Source of the DNA: Dehalococcoidia bacterium
Lineage (GTDB): Bacteria > Chloroflexota > Dehalococcoidia > JACQUA01
Reading direction: 5' to 3'
NCBI GenBank assembly: GCA_030689845.1
Contig: JAUYHV010000175.1
Span: forward strand, 1-5,190
DNA: 5,190 nucleotides
The stretch's first letter is position 1. Each line of letters begins with the position of its first letter. A model generated the notes under the pieces. It searched no databases and was not told the DNA's origin. It worked only from the letters and a program-made list of their open reading frames with translations. Shown one piece after another: positions 1 through 5,190 of the stretch. The position numbers were made by a program, and so were the translations under genes.

Positions 1-303
1 CCTGTTGATTCATGGGGATTCGTCCTGCTGTTACCCCTGGTAACGCTGTCAAATGTCGTACCTGTTACTGTCGGCGGTCTTGGAATTCGTGAAGGACTGG
101 CTGCGCTCCTGCTACCGGCGGCAGGAATATCTGCCGAAGTAGCCGCAACGGCCTTTTTCACAACCTTCCTACTGTCCATAGTGCTGCCGGGAGTTGTCGG
201 CTTATGCTGGAATACGGCGCTTCTTTACACTAAACGACCCACAAATAATGCAAATACTAATGCCGGGCCCGTGTTGACGGAAAAGGACAAACAGGCAAAT
301 TAA
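1..303 (+). CDS. UPF0104 / lysylphosphatidylglycerol synthase-type integral membrane protein, C-terminal part (5' truncated by window)
   Basis: Frame 1 is open from the window edge to TAA at 301-303, giving 100 residues. Residues 7-24 are hydrophobic and run into the motif P-V-T-V-G-G-L-G-I-R-E-G (21-32). This motif is characteristic of the flippase-like UPF0104 / LPG-synthase transmembrane family. A second hydrophobic stretch (about 48-75) contains the usual Leu-Pro-Gly-Val-Val-Gly turn, followed by a polar Asn/Thr/Lys tail that should be cytoplasmic. Known members are multi-pass inner-membrane proteins of about 300-350 residues, so roughly two thirds of the gene lies outside the window. Family members are often found beside glycosyltransferase and lipid-modifying genes; the exact substrate cannot be read from this fragment. 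The next gene starts 15 bases downstream on the same strand, which suggests an operon. The family call is firm, the function is not. Confidence 0.82.
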   Translation, partial: PVDSWGFVLLLPLVTLSNVVPVTVGGLGIREGLAALLLPAAGISAEVAATAFFTTFLLSIVLPGVVGLCWNTALLYTKRPTNNANTNAGPVLTEKDKQAN

Positions 304-318
304 AGTACAGGAGTTACC

Positions 319-1077
319 TTGAGAAAAATGTGGCGGACATACCGGAATGTGTTGAACAGCTATCCTGACGCAACACTGAGTGAGAAGCTTTTAATTATTA
401 CACGTTTTTTGGAACTTCCCGTAAGAGATATCGACCGTTGGATAGGAGAAAATGATACTATCATGGAACTTGGCTGCGGGCGGGGCGTCCTGGCAAACAT
501 ACTGGTGGCGCTATCTCCCGGGCGCTCTGTTTATGGTGTGGACCTCAGCGCTGGACGTATCGCCAGAGCCTTGACCTCCTTAAAGGAAAACAGCAGGATA
601 GAGTTTCACGTTGCTAATGTCGTCGACCCCTCGCTATACCACCTGCAGCAAAAGTTCGACATTGTTTTGGTCTCTGAACTGCTTTGCCTGCTTTCACCCG
701 GTGACCAGGAAACTGTGCTGAAAAAAGCTTCGGACATTCTTATACCCGGTGGCAGACTTATTATCAAAGACTACGTCACCCGTCCCCGGTACAAATATTT
801 CCTGTTCTGGCTGGAGACCAATTTTCTTCATTATGTTGTCAACTGGACCGGTCGGATTGCTGTTAAACTTGGTAAACTAGGGCGTCATTTGCAGAAGATC
901 CAGACTATGTTCGGCGTCAGAGACGCCGTAACAGTTTTGTCCCGTGAGAATATTTCCGCTTTACTTATAGAAAAAGGGTGGTCGGTATTGTCAAGCACCT
1001 TGCCTAGTAAAGGTTTTTGGCCCCACTGCCTGTTAGTCTGTGAAAGGTCAGGGGCTGACCGGACCGAAGAAAAATAA
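319..1077 (+). CDS. class I SAM-dependent methyltransferase
   Basis: This is a 252-residue soluble protein with a Rossmann-type methyltransferase core. Motif I is I-M-E-L-G-C-G-R-G at 48-56, the SAM-binding glycine loop. The acidic residue after beta-2 is D75 in V-Y-G-V-D-L-S. The beta-4 strand F-D-I-V-L-V-S-E is at 113-120, and the post-motif L-I-P-G-G-R-L-I-I-K-D is at 141-151. The region 155-200 is basic and aromatic and may contact a lipid or membrane, which is inference. I chose the TTG at 319 because GGAG at 310-313 sits five bases upstream of it. The ATG at 328 would remove only three residues and is less well spaced. The gene follows the UPF0104-type membrane protein by 15 bases, so a role in modifying a lipid, isoprenoid or glycolipid is plausible. 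The real substrate is unknown. No clear terminator follows. Confidence 0.87.
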   Translation: MRKMWRTYRNVLNSYPDATLSEKLLIITRFLELPVRDIDRWIGENDTIMELGCGRGVLANILVALSPGRSVYGVDLSAGRIARALTSLKENSRIEFHVANVVDPSLYHLQQKFDIVLVSELLCLLSPGDQETVLKKASDILIPGGRLIIKDYVTRPRYKYFLFWLETNFLHYVVNWTGRIAVKLGKLGRHLQKIQTMFGVRDAVTVLSRENISALLIEKGWSVLSSTLPSKGFWPHCLLVCERSGADRTEEK

Positions 1078-1268
1078 TGGCTACGCCGGATAAAACTGCC
1101 AAACATCTGGATACCTGAATAAAAGTTCTTTTTTGCCCGTTATCATGCACAGCTTTTTCCTCTTTTACCCTGATCAAAATCGTATTGTATCGTGACGTAC
1201 CGGCCCGAATTCCACGTAGTTTGGCTGAATCGCGCCTTTTAGCAGATTGTGACCGGAGTAATAAAATC
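1078..1268. other. intergenic stretch with no recognisable gene
   Basis: No open frame here has family resemblance or a convincing ribosome binding site, on either strand. The A/T-rich piece around 1121-1133 has only a five-pair A/T hairpin ahead of its T run, too weak to call a terminator. Counting the recombinase remnant to its right, 1078-1868 has no intact gene and looks like a decayed insertion site. Confidence 0.5.
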
Positions 1269-1619
1269 CTATAAACGTACAATATTACGATAGAAACACA
1301 AACATCCCGATGTTTGTGCAATGGTAGGTAATTCTATCGGAATGACACCTTGAATCTCTAAGTCATCTGTACCCCTGGCATAAACCTTTATGTCCAGAGC
1401 ATCCAGGGCCGGCGCCTTTATTTCCGGTGTGCTATGTTGAAGATATTCCTGTGCCTGGTCATACAGCTCGTTCAGTTTGACCCTGGCGTTCGCCAGACTT
1501 ATTAGATGCTCTCTGGTTTTCAGCAGGTCATTTAGGCCAAGCTCATCTTCAGGGCGAGGACGCTTAATATTGTTCAAGCGCTCTAAGATTTCCTCCTTCT
1601 CAAACTCGCCCAGCTCCAT
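1269..1619 (-). pseudogene. remnant of a large serine recombinase C-terminus (resolvase-family integrase)
   Basis: The reverse frame from ATG at 1619 to TAG at 1269-1271 gives 116 residues. Residues 6-66 are charged and helical, as expected for the coiled-coil arm of large serine recombinases. They are followed by A-L-D-A-L-D-I-K-V-Y-A-R-G (70-82) and L-E-I-Q-G-V-I-P-I (87-95), which resemble the end of these enzymes (the 'ALEAL.IKV...I.I.GVIP' pattern, from memory). The catalytic resolvase domain, recombinase domain and zinc ribbon are absent. The frame is closed by a TGA at 1629-1631, and I saw no continuation in the other reverse frames up to 1740. Intact family members usually exceed 450 residues, so this is a 3' fragment. 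A GGAG lies only two bases before the ATG, too close for good initiation. It may be untranslated debris of an integrated element. A small independent protein is less likely. Confidence 0.52.
1289..1339. repeat. nested inverted repeats at the 3' end of the recombinase remnant
   Basis: The inner repeat is perfect: CACAAACATC (1297-1306) and its reverse complement GATGTTTGTG (1309-1318), separated by two bases. An outer eight-base arm, CGATAGAA (1289-1296), directly abuts the inner left arm. Its complement TTCTATCG lies at 1332-1339, after a 13-base gap. There is no T run, so it does not look like an intrinsic terminator. It overlaps the last codons of the recombinase remnant. It could be a recombination-site half, a regulator site or a transcript-end hairpin; the sequence does not decide between these. 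Confidence 0.6.
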
Positions 1620-1685
1620 AGCTCCAAGTCAATTTATCGGGGCTGGTCAACCCGCTTAGTTAAAGTTTAAACCCTTTAATAGTCC

Positions 1686-1699
1686 TAAATAGCTATTTA
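1686..1699. promoter_or_regulatory. perfect 14-bp palindrome, operator candidate
   Basis: TAAATAGCTATTTA is a perfect palindrome whose right end overlaps the proposed -35 box at 1696-1701. A dimeric repressor bound here would block polymerase at the promoter of the dehydrogenase-like gene. A 14-bp perfect palindrome is expected less than once by chance in a window of this size, and the placement adds weight. No regulator gene is visible in the window, so the regulator is unknown. Confidence 0.35.
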
Positions 1700-1724
1700 C
1701 GATAAAGATTATTGGTGCTATGAT
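1696..1724 (+). promoter_or_regulatory. sigma70-type extended -10 promoter candidate for the acyl-CoA dehydrogenase-like gene
   Basis: TTTACG (1696-1701, four of six -35 bases) is followed by a 17-base spacer and TATGAT (1719-1724, five of six -10 bases). The spacer ends in TGC, giving the extended -10 TG motif at 1716-1717. Transcription would start near 1731, leaving a leader of about 150 bases before the start at 1881. The leader contains a six-pair element (CCAAAT at 1793-1798 with ATTTGG at 1813-1818) but no recognisable riboswitch. Confidence 0.5.
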
Positions 1725-1870
1725 TTTTGCCTATGTAACTTAGGATTGAAGAATATCTGATTTTACAAAAGACCAGATACAGAGGGAAAAAGCCAAATAT
1801 TTAGTTTCAGGCATTTGGTGGGGACACAGACCTTCCAGCCAATATACATAAAGAAATTTATTGCTTAAAT

Positions 1871-1875
1871 GGGGG
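1871..1875 (+). promoter_or_regulatory. ribosome binding site that sets the start at 1881
   Basis: GGGGG lies five bases before the ATG at 1881. The in-frame ATG at 1869 has only A/T-rich sequence before it and would place this G run inside the gene. From 1881 the protein begins M-N-L-T-D-E-Q-K-M-I-Q-E, the usual acyl-CoA dehydrogenase N-terminus, so the later start is preferred. Confidence 0.6.
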
Positions 1876-1880
1876 TTGAC

Positions 1881-3026
1881 ATGAATTTGACCGATGAACA
1901 AAAGATGATTCAAGAAACGGCATTTAATATTGGAAAACAAGAACTTGCCCCAAGGGCTGCCGATGTTGATAGAAAGGGAAGTTACCCACGAGACGGATTA
2001 AAAAAGCTTGCCGAGACCGGCTTCCTGGGGATAACCGTCCCCAAAATATTGGGGGGTGGTGGTTCCGATTCTCTTTCCTTCGTACTGGCAACAGAAGGCA
2101 TTGCCAGGGGATGCGCTTCGACAGGTTTAGTGTTCGTCACCAATGGAATAGTAGCCAGAGCTCTGGTTGCTGCTGGAAGTGACGAACAGAAGAGCCGTCT
2201 TCTCCCTGCCCTGACAGCGGGGCACAGAATTGCCGCTTTTGCAGCTACTGAACCTGTATCAGGTTCCAACCCTTTCGCAATAGCGACAAAAGCCGTTAGA
2301 GATAGAGATGATTTTGTGATCAACGGAACCAAGAACTTCATAACATCGAGCGAAGAGGCGGAAGTGTATTTAGTTGTTTTGCGCACGGATCAGTCTAAGA
2401 GCCCGGCCGATTTATCAGCCATTATTATTGAAAAAGGCACCCCGGGTTTCTCTTTCGGCAAAAAAGAAGACACCATGGGCTTGCGGGGCAGCTCAGACGG
2501 GGAGTTGATTTTTCAGAATTGCAGAGTGCCCAGAGCAAATCTGCTGGGGGCTGAAAACGGTTACCTGGCGGTAATGCCAAGGTTTGCCGGACTGTCCATG
2601 CTGGGCGCCGCAGGTATTGCTTTGGGTATCGCCCAATCAGCTGCCGATGCCGCCATCGAGCACGCAAAGACACGGGAAGTCGCTGGCCAACCTATCGGTC
2701 AATATCAGGGAATTCAATATTTGCTGGCGGAGATGGCAATTTCTATAGCAGCAGCGAGGGAGCTTACCTATTCAGCAGCCCGGCAACTCGATGGACCTCC
2801 ACCCCCACCTCCACTTCCTCTTTACATGGCCAAGCTTTATGCCACAGAGATGGCCATCGAAGTCGCCAATAAAGCATTGCAGGTGCACGGGGGAACCGGA
2901 TACAGCCGGGAGTTACCTTTAGAACGCCATTGCCGGGATGCCCGGGGTCTTACCCTGCACTTTACGCCGTCGGAGATGTTGAAAGGGATGTTAGGGAAAA
3001 TGCTTATGGGTATGCCTCCATTTTAA
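1881..3026 (+). CDS. acyl-CoA dehydrogenase-family flavoprotein with non-canonical active site
   Basis: The product has 381 residues from the preferred ATG at 1881, normal for the family. It should be a cytoplasmic FAD enzyme oxidising an acyl-CoA at alpha-beta carbons and passing electrons to an electron-transfer flavoprotein. Numbering is from Met1881. N-terminal helical domain: 1 to about 118. Flavin signature: A-T-E-P-V-S-G-S-N at 122-130 (usual Asp after G-S is Asn130). Middle beta domain: to about 225. C-terminal helical domain: Q-V-H-G-G-T-G-Y at 334-341 and R-D-A-R at 352-355. The catalytic Glu of the usual Y-E-G-T-S-E motif is Phe361 in H-F-T-P-S-E. The alternative base position of isovaleryl-CoA dehydrogenase aligns with Ser239. 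Residues 306-311 are six prolines in a surface loop. The fold is certain. The substrate, or even dehydrogenase activity, is not. A candidate promoter and operator lie upstream, and a membrane protein gene follows 73 bases downstream. Confidence 0.9.
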   Translation: MNLTDEQKMIQETAFNIGKQELAPRAADVDRKGSYPRDGLKKLAETGFLGITVPKILGGGGSDSLSFVLATEGIARGCASTGLVFVTNGIVARALVAAGSDEQKSRLLPALTAGHRIAAFAATEPVSGSNPFAIATKAVRDRDDFVINGTKNFITSSEEAEVYLVVLRTDQSKSPADLSAIIIEKGTPGFSFGKKEDTMGLRGSSDGELIFQNCRVPRANLLGAENGYLAVMPRFAGLSMLGAAGIALGIAQSAADAAIEHAKTREVAGQPIGQYQGIQYLLAEMAISIAAARELTYSAARQLDGPPPPPPLPLYMAKLYATEMAIEVANKALQVHGGTGYSRELPLERHCRDARGLTLHFTPSEMLKGMLGKMLMGMPPF

Positions 3027-3099
3027 GTGAAATGAAAGACTATTTTTATCGTAAACACATTGCAGTCGGATAAACGAATCCCGGGTTGAGGCCGAGTTA

Positions 3100-3699
3100 A
3101 TGACAATTAAACAGGTAAAGCCAGGTACGATTTCCGTCATCATCCGATCAGCAAATCCAGTTTTCATCCTGATCGCAATATTTCTGCCGACCGGAGCCTT
3201 AATATACTCTATGAATTTCGGTTCGGTTACAATCCTGAATTATGTTCACATAATGACGGGGGCGCTCTGGACAGGGATTGATTTGTTCATGGGATTTGTC
3301 CTCGGCCCGGTTTTGGGCGGGATGGAGCCTAAAGACCGCGCAGGCTTGTTCAGGCGTCTTGTGCCTAAAATGACCTTTCTGATGCCAGTGCTGGCCGGTG
3401 TTACAATAACTTCCGGGATTGAACTTACCAAATGGCTTGGTTACGCATCTCCATCAAATTTATTTGCCGCGCTGGCCAATCCATGGATTTTTGCGGCAGT
3501 CGCTATTGTAGCCATACTCACTGTGCAGGGATTCGGATTACTACTTCCCAATGAAATCCGTGTGTTCCGGCAATTACTATCGGAAACACCGGACATAGAT
3601 AAAATCTCCCGGTTGGGTATGAGAAATGCAAAGCTCGGAGGAGTACAGGGGATCTTCCAACTGGCGATCATTTTCGTCATGGCAAACCTGAGGTTTTAA
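3100..3699 (+). CDS. multi-pass integral membrane protein, CopD/DUF2269-like in style
   Basis: The product has 199 residues. The ATG at 3100 is supported by GAGG at 3088-3091, eight bases upstream. Five hydrophobic segments are visible, at about 20-38, 46-72, 89-108, 124-150 and 180-197. The second holds Y-V-H-I-M-T-G-A-L-W-T-G (48-59), with His50 one turn into the helix. It is followed by a charged loop, E-P-K-D-R-A-G-L-F-R-R (76-86), and a helix starting P-K-M-T-F. A helix-borne His next to a small-residue/Trp-Gly pattern recalls CopD, DUF2269 and other small heme-binding-type membrane proteins, though I could not place it in a family with confidence. It lies 73 bases after the dehydrogenase-like gene on the same strand, with no terminator seen between them. 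It may be co-transcribed, and if it binds heme it could pass electrons, which is speculation. Confidence 0.8.
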   Translation: MTIKQVKPGTISVIIRSANPVFILIAIFLPTGALIYSMNFGSVTILNYVHIMTGALWTGIDLFMGFVLGPVLGGMEPKDRAGLFRRLVPKMTFLMPVLAGVTITSGIELTKWLGYASPSNLFAALANPWIFAAVAIVAILTVQGFGLLLPNEIRVFRQLLSETPDIDKISRLGMRNAKLGGVQGIFQLAIIFVMANLRF

Positions 3700-3723
3700 T
3701 TTAAACTGACCCACTCCCCAAAA

Positions 3724-3873
3724 ACTAGTGTAGTGTCTCTAATATCTCTTTACAATTTGCGGCGCCATTGGTGTCATTCCCGCGAAAGCGGGAATCCAGA
3801 GCAACAGACTGGATTCCGGGTCAAGCCCGGAATGACAAAGATTGTAAGGCCATTTATGAGACACTACACTAGT
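3724..3873. mobile_element. 150-bp palindromic MITE-like element
   Basis: Perfect 16-bp terminal inverted repeats, ACTAGTGTAGTGTCTC (3724-3739) and GAGACACTACACTAGT (3858-3873), bound the element. A second inverted pair, TTACAAT (3750-3756) with ATTGTAA (3841-3847), lies inside. The centre (3772-3837) is a twin-hairpin repeat. The whole thing is a near-symmetric palindrome with no transposase frame. TA dinucleotides at 3726-3727 and 3870-3871 could mark a TA target duplication, as in IS630/Tc1-mariner-type elements, in which case the element proper is 3728-3869. It sits between two converging genes, so its hairpin transcript might also help end both messages. Confidence 0.68.
3772..3837. repeat. 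twin-hairpin interspersed repeat (REP/dRS3-like ATTCCCGC...GCGGGAAT type)
   Basis: Hairpin one is ATTCCCGC (3776-3783), loop GAAA, GCGGGAAT (3788-3795). Hairpin two is ATTCCGGG (3813-3820), loop TCAAG, CCCGGAAT (3826-3833). The two halves also pair with each other: TGTCATTCC (3772-3780) with GGAATGACA (3829-3837), and GGAATCCAG (3791-3799) with CTGGATTCC (3809-3817). Read in a forward frame it gives the well-known spurious peptide H-S-R-E-S-G-N-P-E, seen in many genomes. It is similar to the Neisseria dRS3 core and to REP-like repeats elsewhere. It is not a gene. Confidence 0.8.
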
Positions 3874-3919
3874 CCTGCCAGCCGTGCTTTAACGCGGCAT
3901 GGGATCACCCCCTCTTTAC

Positions 3920-5190
3920 CTATCCCTTTTTCAACTTGCGCCGCACCAGGAGGACTATAAGCCAGACAAATGTTATACCGCCTGCGATAAGATACCAGTT
4001 TACCCCCGATGTCCCTGAGCTGGGAGCCTTGCCTCTTGGTTGCCCTGCCGGAGGGACACTGGGCAGCGTGGTCTGCGGCGAACTCCCTTTTGTTGCTTGA
4101 CTGGACGAAGAGCCAGCCTGGGGCGCCGGTGCCGCGGAGGTTACGATAGCCGGCACGGATATCCCGCCGTCCTGTCCGATGCTGAAGGCGGCATAATAGG
4201 TCGTGCCTGCCAGGATAGCTCCATCATCGGTCACGCTGGAGCCGGTGCCTTCGTAGACGACTGTCCCGTCCCCGGGGCTCGCCGGAGTATGACTGGCGCC
4301 GCGGACTACGACCACATGGTCAACCCCCTTTGCCGGCGACCAGGTGAGGGTCACTGTTGAGGCTTCCTCGCGTCGGAGGTTGAAGTTGCCCGGTGAACCA
4401 ACGGGGCTGGGCTGAACCTCGGGTTTAGCCCGGACAACCACAGTGCCTTTCTCTATAACGGCCTTATAGTTGGAGCGGGTAAACTCCAGGGGAGCCACCT
4501 GGAAGCCGGGCACGAGCAGGCGGAGCTGAATCCGTTCCGCGCCGGGCGGCACTAACAGGGGGAAGCGCCCGTCCGGAGCTGCCCGGAGTGGCGCCTTCCA
4601 GGGCGAGCGTCCGTCGGTCGGATAGACCGTCAGCTCGGCTATATTAGGCGGCGGGACCTTGGCAGGCAGCTCGGGTTCGAGCCACAGGTACTGGGGGACG
4701 GCCGGGCTGAAGCGGACGCCGGCCGGATGCTGGGCCGGTCCCCAACTGGCCGATGGGGCGGCCCGCGGCTTCCAACTGTCCGGATAGCCGATAGGTTCCC
4801 CCTGCTGCCAGCCGGCAACGCCGTTCGTATTAGAGTAGAAGCCATGGAGGATGAAGAGACGGTCCAGTGCTGTGGGTGAGTCCTGGGGACCGGGAAGGGG
4901 CTCACCGGCCTCAGCCTTGAGTGCCTCATAGTGACCCCGGACGGTCCAGCTACTAACATTGGAGAGTACGCCCCAGAGACGGGAGAGACCCCAGGCTACC
5001 TGGTCTCCCGGCTCGGGCTGCCGGTCCTGGTCCATTACGTCCCAGAGAAGGGCAGCAAATTGCCACTCCTCCAAGGGTACCCACTCTTTGAATTCCTTGT
5101 TGTAATTATCAAATTTGTTGTCCTGCAGGTTCAAAAGGTAGTCACCTATCATGTAAGGGGCCTGGTCATCGGTCCGGGCGGCTACCCCCT
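3920..5190 (-). CDS. C-terminal part of a membrane-anchored surface protein: metallopeptidase-associated-like module, Fn3-like domain, TM anchor (5' truncated by window)
   Basis: The frame stays open beyond the ATG at 5152 to the window edge, encoding residues such as A-R-T-D-D-Q-A-P-Y just before it, so that ATG is probably internal. Numbering is from Met5152. Residues 20-110 (W-Q-F-A-A-L-L-W-D-V-M-D-Q-D, then L-W-G-V-L-S, then L-D-R-L-F-I-L-H-G) resemble the stretch after the zinc-site region in predicted secreted metallopeptidases ('AGALWDLYDSN...IWDV'). Any HExxH site would lie outside the window. Residues 165-245 look beta-rich. Residues 252-340 fit a fibronectin-III-like domain (V-T-L-T-W-S; T-T-Y-Y-A-A-F-S). 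Residues 341-383 are a Ser/Pro/Thr-rich linker. Residues 386-403 are a transmembrane helix followed by R-R-K-L-K-K-G. The protein is likely displayed outside the cell. GC content is higher than in the left-hand genes. Confidence 0.78.
   Translation of the reverse strand, partial: GVAARTDDQAPYMIGDYLLNLQDNKFDNYNKEFKEWVPLEEWQFAALLWDVMDQDRQPEPGDQVAWGLSRLWGVLSNVSSWTVRGHYEALKAEAGEPLPGPQDSPTALDRLFILHGFYSNTNGVAGWQQGEPIGYPDSWKPRAAPSASWGPAQHPAGVRFSPAVPQYLWLEPELPAKVPPPNIAELTVYPTDGRSPWKAPLRAAPDGRFPLLVPPGAERIQLRLLVPGFQVAPLEFTRSNYKAVIEKGTVVVRAKPEVQPSPVGSPGNFNLRREEASTVTLTWSPAKGVDHVVVVRGASHTPASPGDGTVVYEGTGSSVTDDGAILAGTTYYAAFSIGQDGGISVPAIVTSAAPAPQAGSSSSQATKGSSPQTTLPSVPPAGQPRGKAPSSGTSGVNWYLIAGGITFVWLIVLLVRRKLKKG

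Noticed and set aside
1004..1321. Reverse 105-residue frame across the methyltransferase end and the intergenic stretch
   Set aside because: It overlaps a confident gene and has no motif or start signal. Its sequence looks random.
1477..1659. Forward 60-residue Ser-rich open frame
   Set aside because: It is the antisense shadow of the recombinase remnant, with no ribosome binding site or recognisable motif.
1696..3055. 11-bp inverted match TTTACGATAAA (1696-1706) / TTTATCGTAAA (3045-3055) flanking the dehydrogenase gene
   Set aside because: Several 11-bp matches are expected by chance in a window this size. The arms do not extend and no duplication flanks them.
3881..3898. Possible terminator hairpin after the reverse-strand gene (GCCGTG / CGCGGC)
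   Set aside because: The stem has only about five pairs with a mismatch, and no T run follows in the reverse direction.
3733..3960. Forward 75-residue open frame across the palindromic element
   Set aside because: Its peptide (H-S-R-E-S-G-N-P-E) is the known translation artefact of this repeat type, and it runs into the tail of the reverse-strand gene.
4040..4959. Open frames of 106 residues on both strands inside the surface protein gene
   Set aside because: They are out-of-frame shadows of a GC-rich coding region, rich in Arg/Pro/Ser, and lack ribosome binding sites or family motifs.

Overview
The window looks like bacterial chromosomal DNA. Candidate sigma70-type signals, Shine-Dalgarno sequences, short gaps between genes and compact protein families all support this. 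The mix of genes (an acyl-CoA dehydrogenase-like protein, a UPF0104-type membrane protein, a large serine recombinase remnant, a wall-less-style surface protein with a C-terminal anchor, and an interspersed palindromic repeat) would suit Chloroflexota, perhaps Dehalococcoidia or an uncultured relative. That placement is a guess from gene style and was not tested.

Layout. Positions 1-303 are the C-terminal end of a UPF0104 / lysylphosphatidylglycerol-synthase-type membrane protein. It is followed after 15 bases by a TTG-started class I SAM-dependent methyltransferase (319-1077), and the two are probably one operon acting on lipids or glycolipids. Positions 1078-1868 hold no intact gene. They contain a reverse-strand remnant of a large serine recombinase C-terminus (about 1269-1619), with a nested inverted repeat at its 3' end. 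Upstream of the next gene lies a good extended -10 promoter candidate overlapped by a perfect 14-bp palindrome.

Positions 1881-3026 encode an acyl-CoA dehydrogenase-family flavoprotein. By my alignment it lacks a glutamate at both usual catalytic-base positions, and it carries a run of six prolines. Seventy-three bases downstream is a 199-residue multi-pass membrane protein (3100-3699), possibly co-transcribed.

Positions 3724-3873 are a 150-bp palindromic element resembling a MITE: 16-bp perfect terminal inverted repeats around a twin-hairpin repeat of the widespread ATTCCCGC/GCGGGAAT type. It lies between two converging genes. From 3920 to the right edge, on the reverse strand, is the C-terminal part of a GC-richer surface protein: an N-terminal helical module resembling one seen in secreted metallopeptidase-like proteins, a beta-rich segment, a fibronectin-III-like domain, a Ser/Pro/Thr linker and a C-terminal transmembrane anchor.

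I found no CRISPR array, tRNA, rRNA or obvious defence system. The points most worth following up are the catalytically divergent dehydrogenase with its operator-like promoter, and the composite palindromic element.
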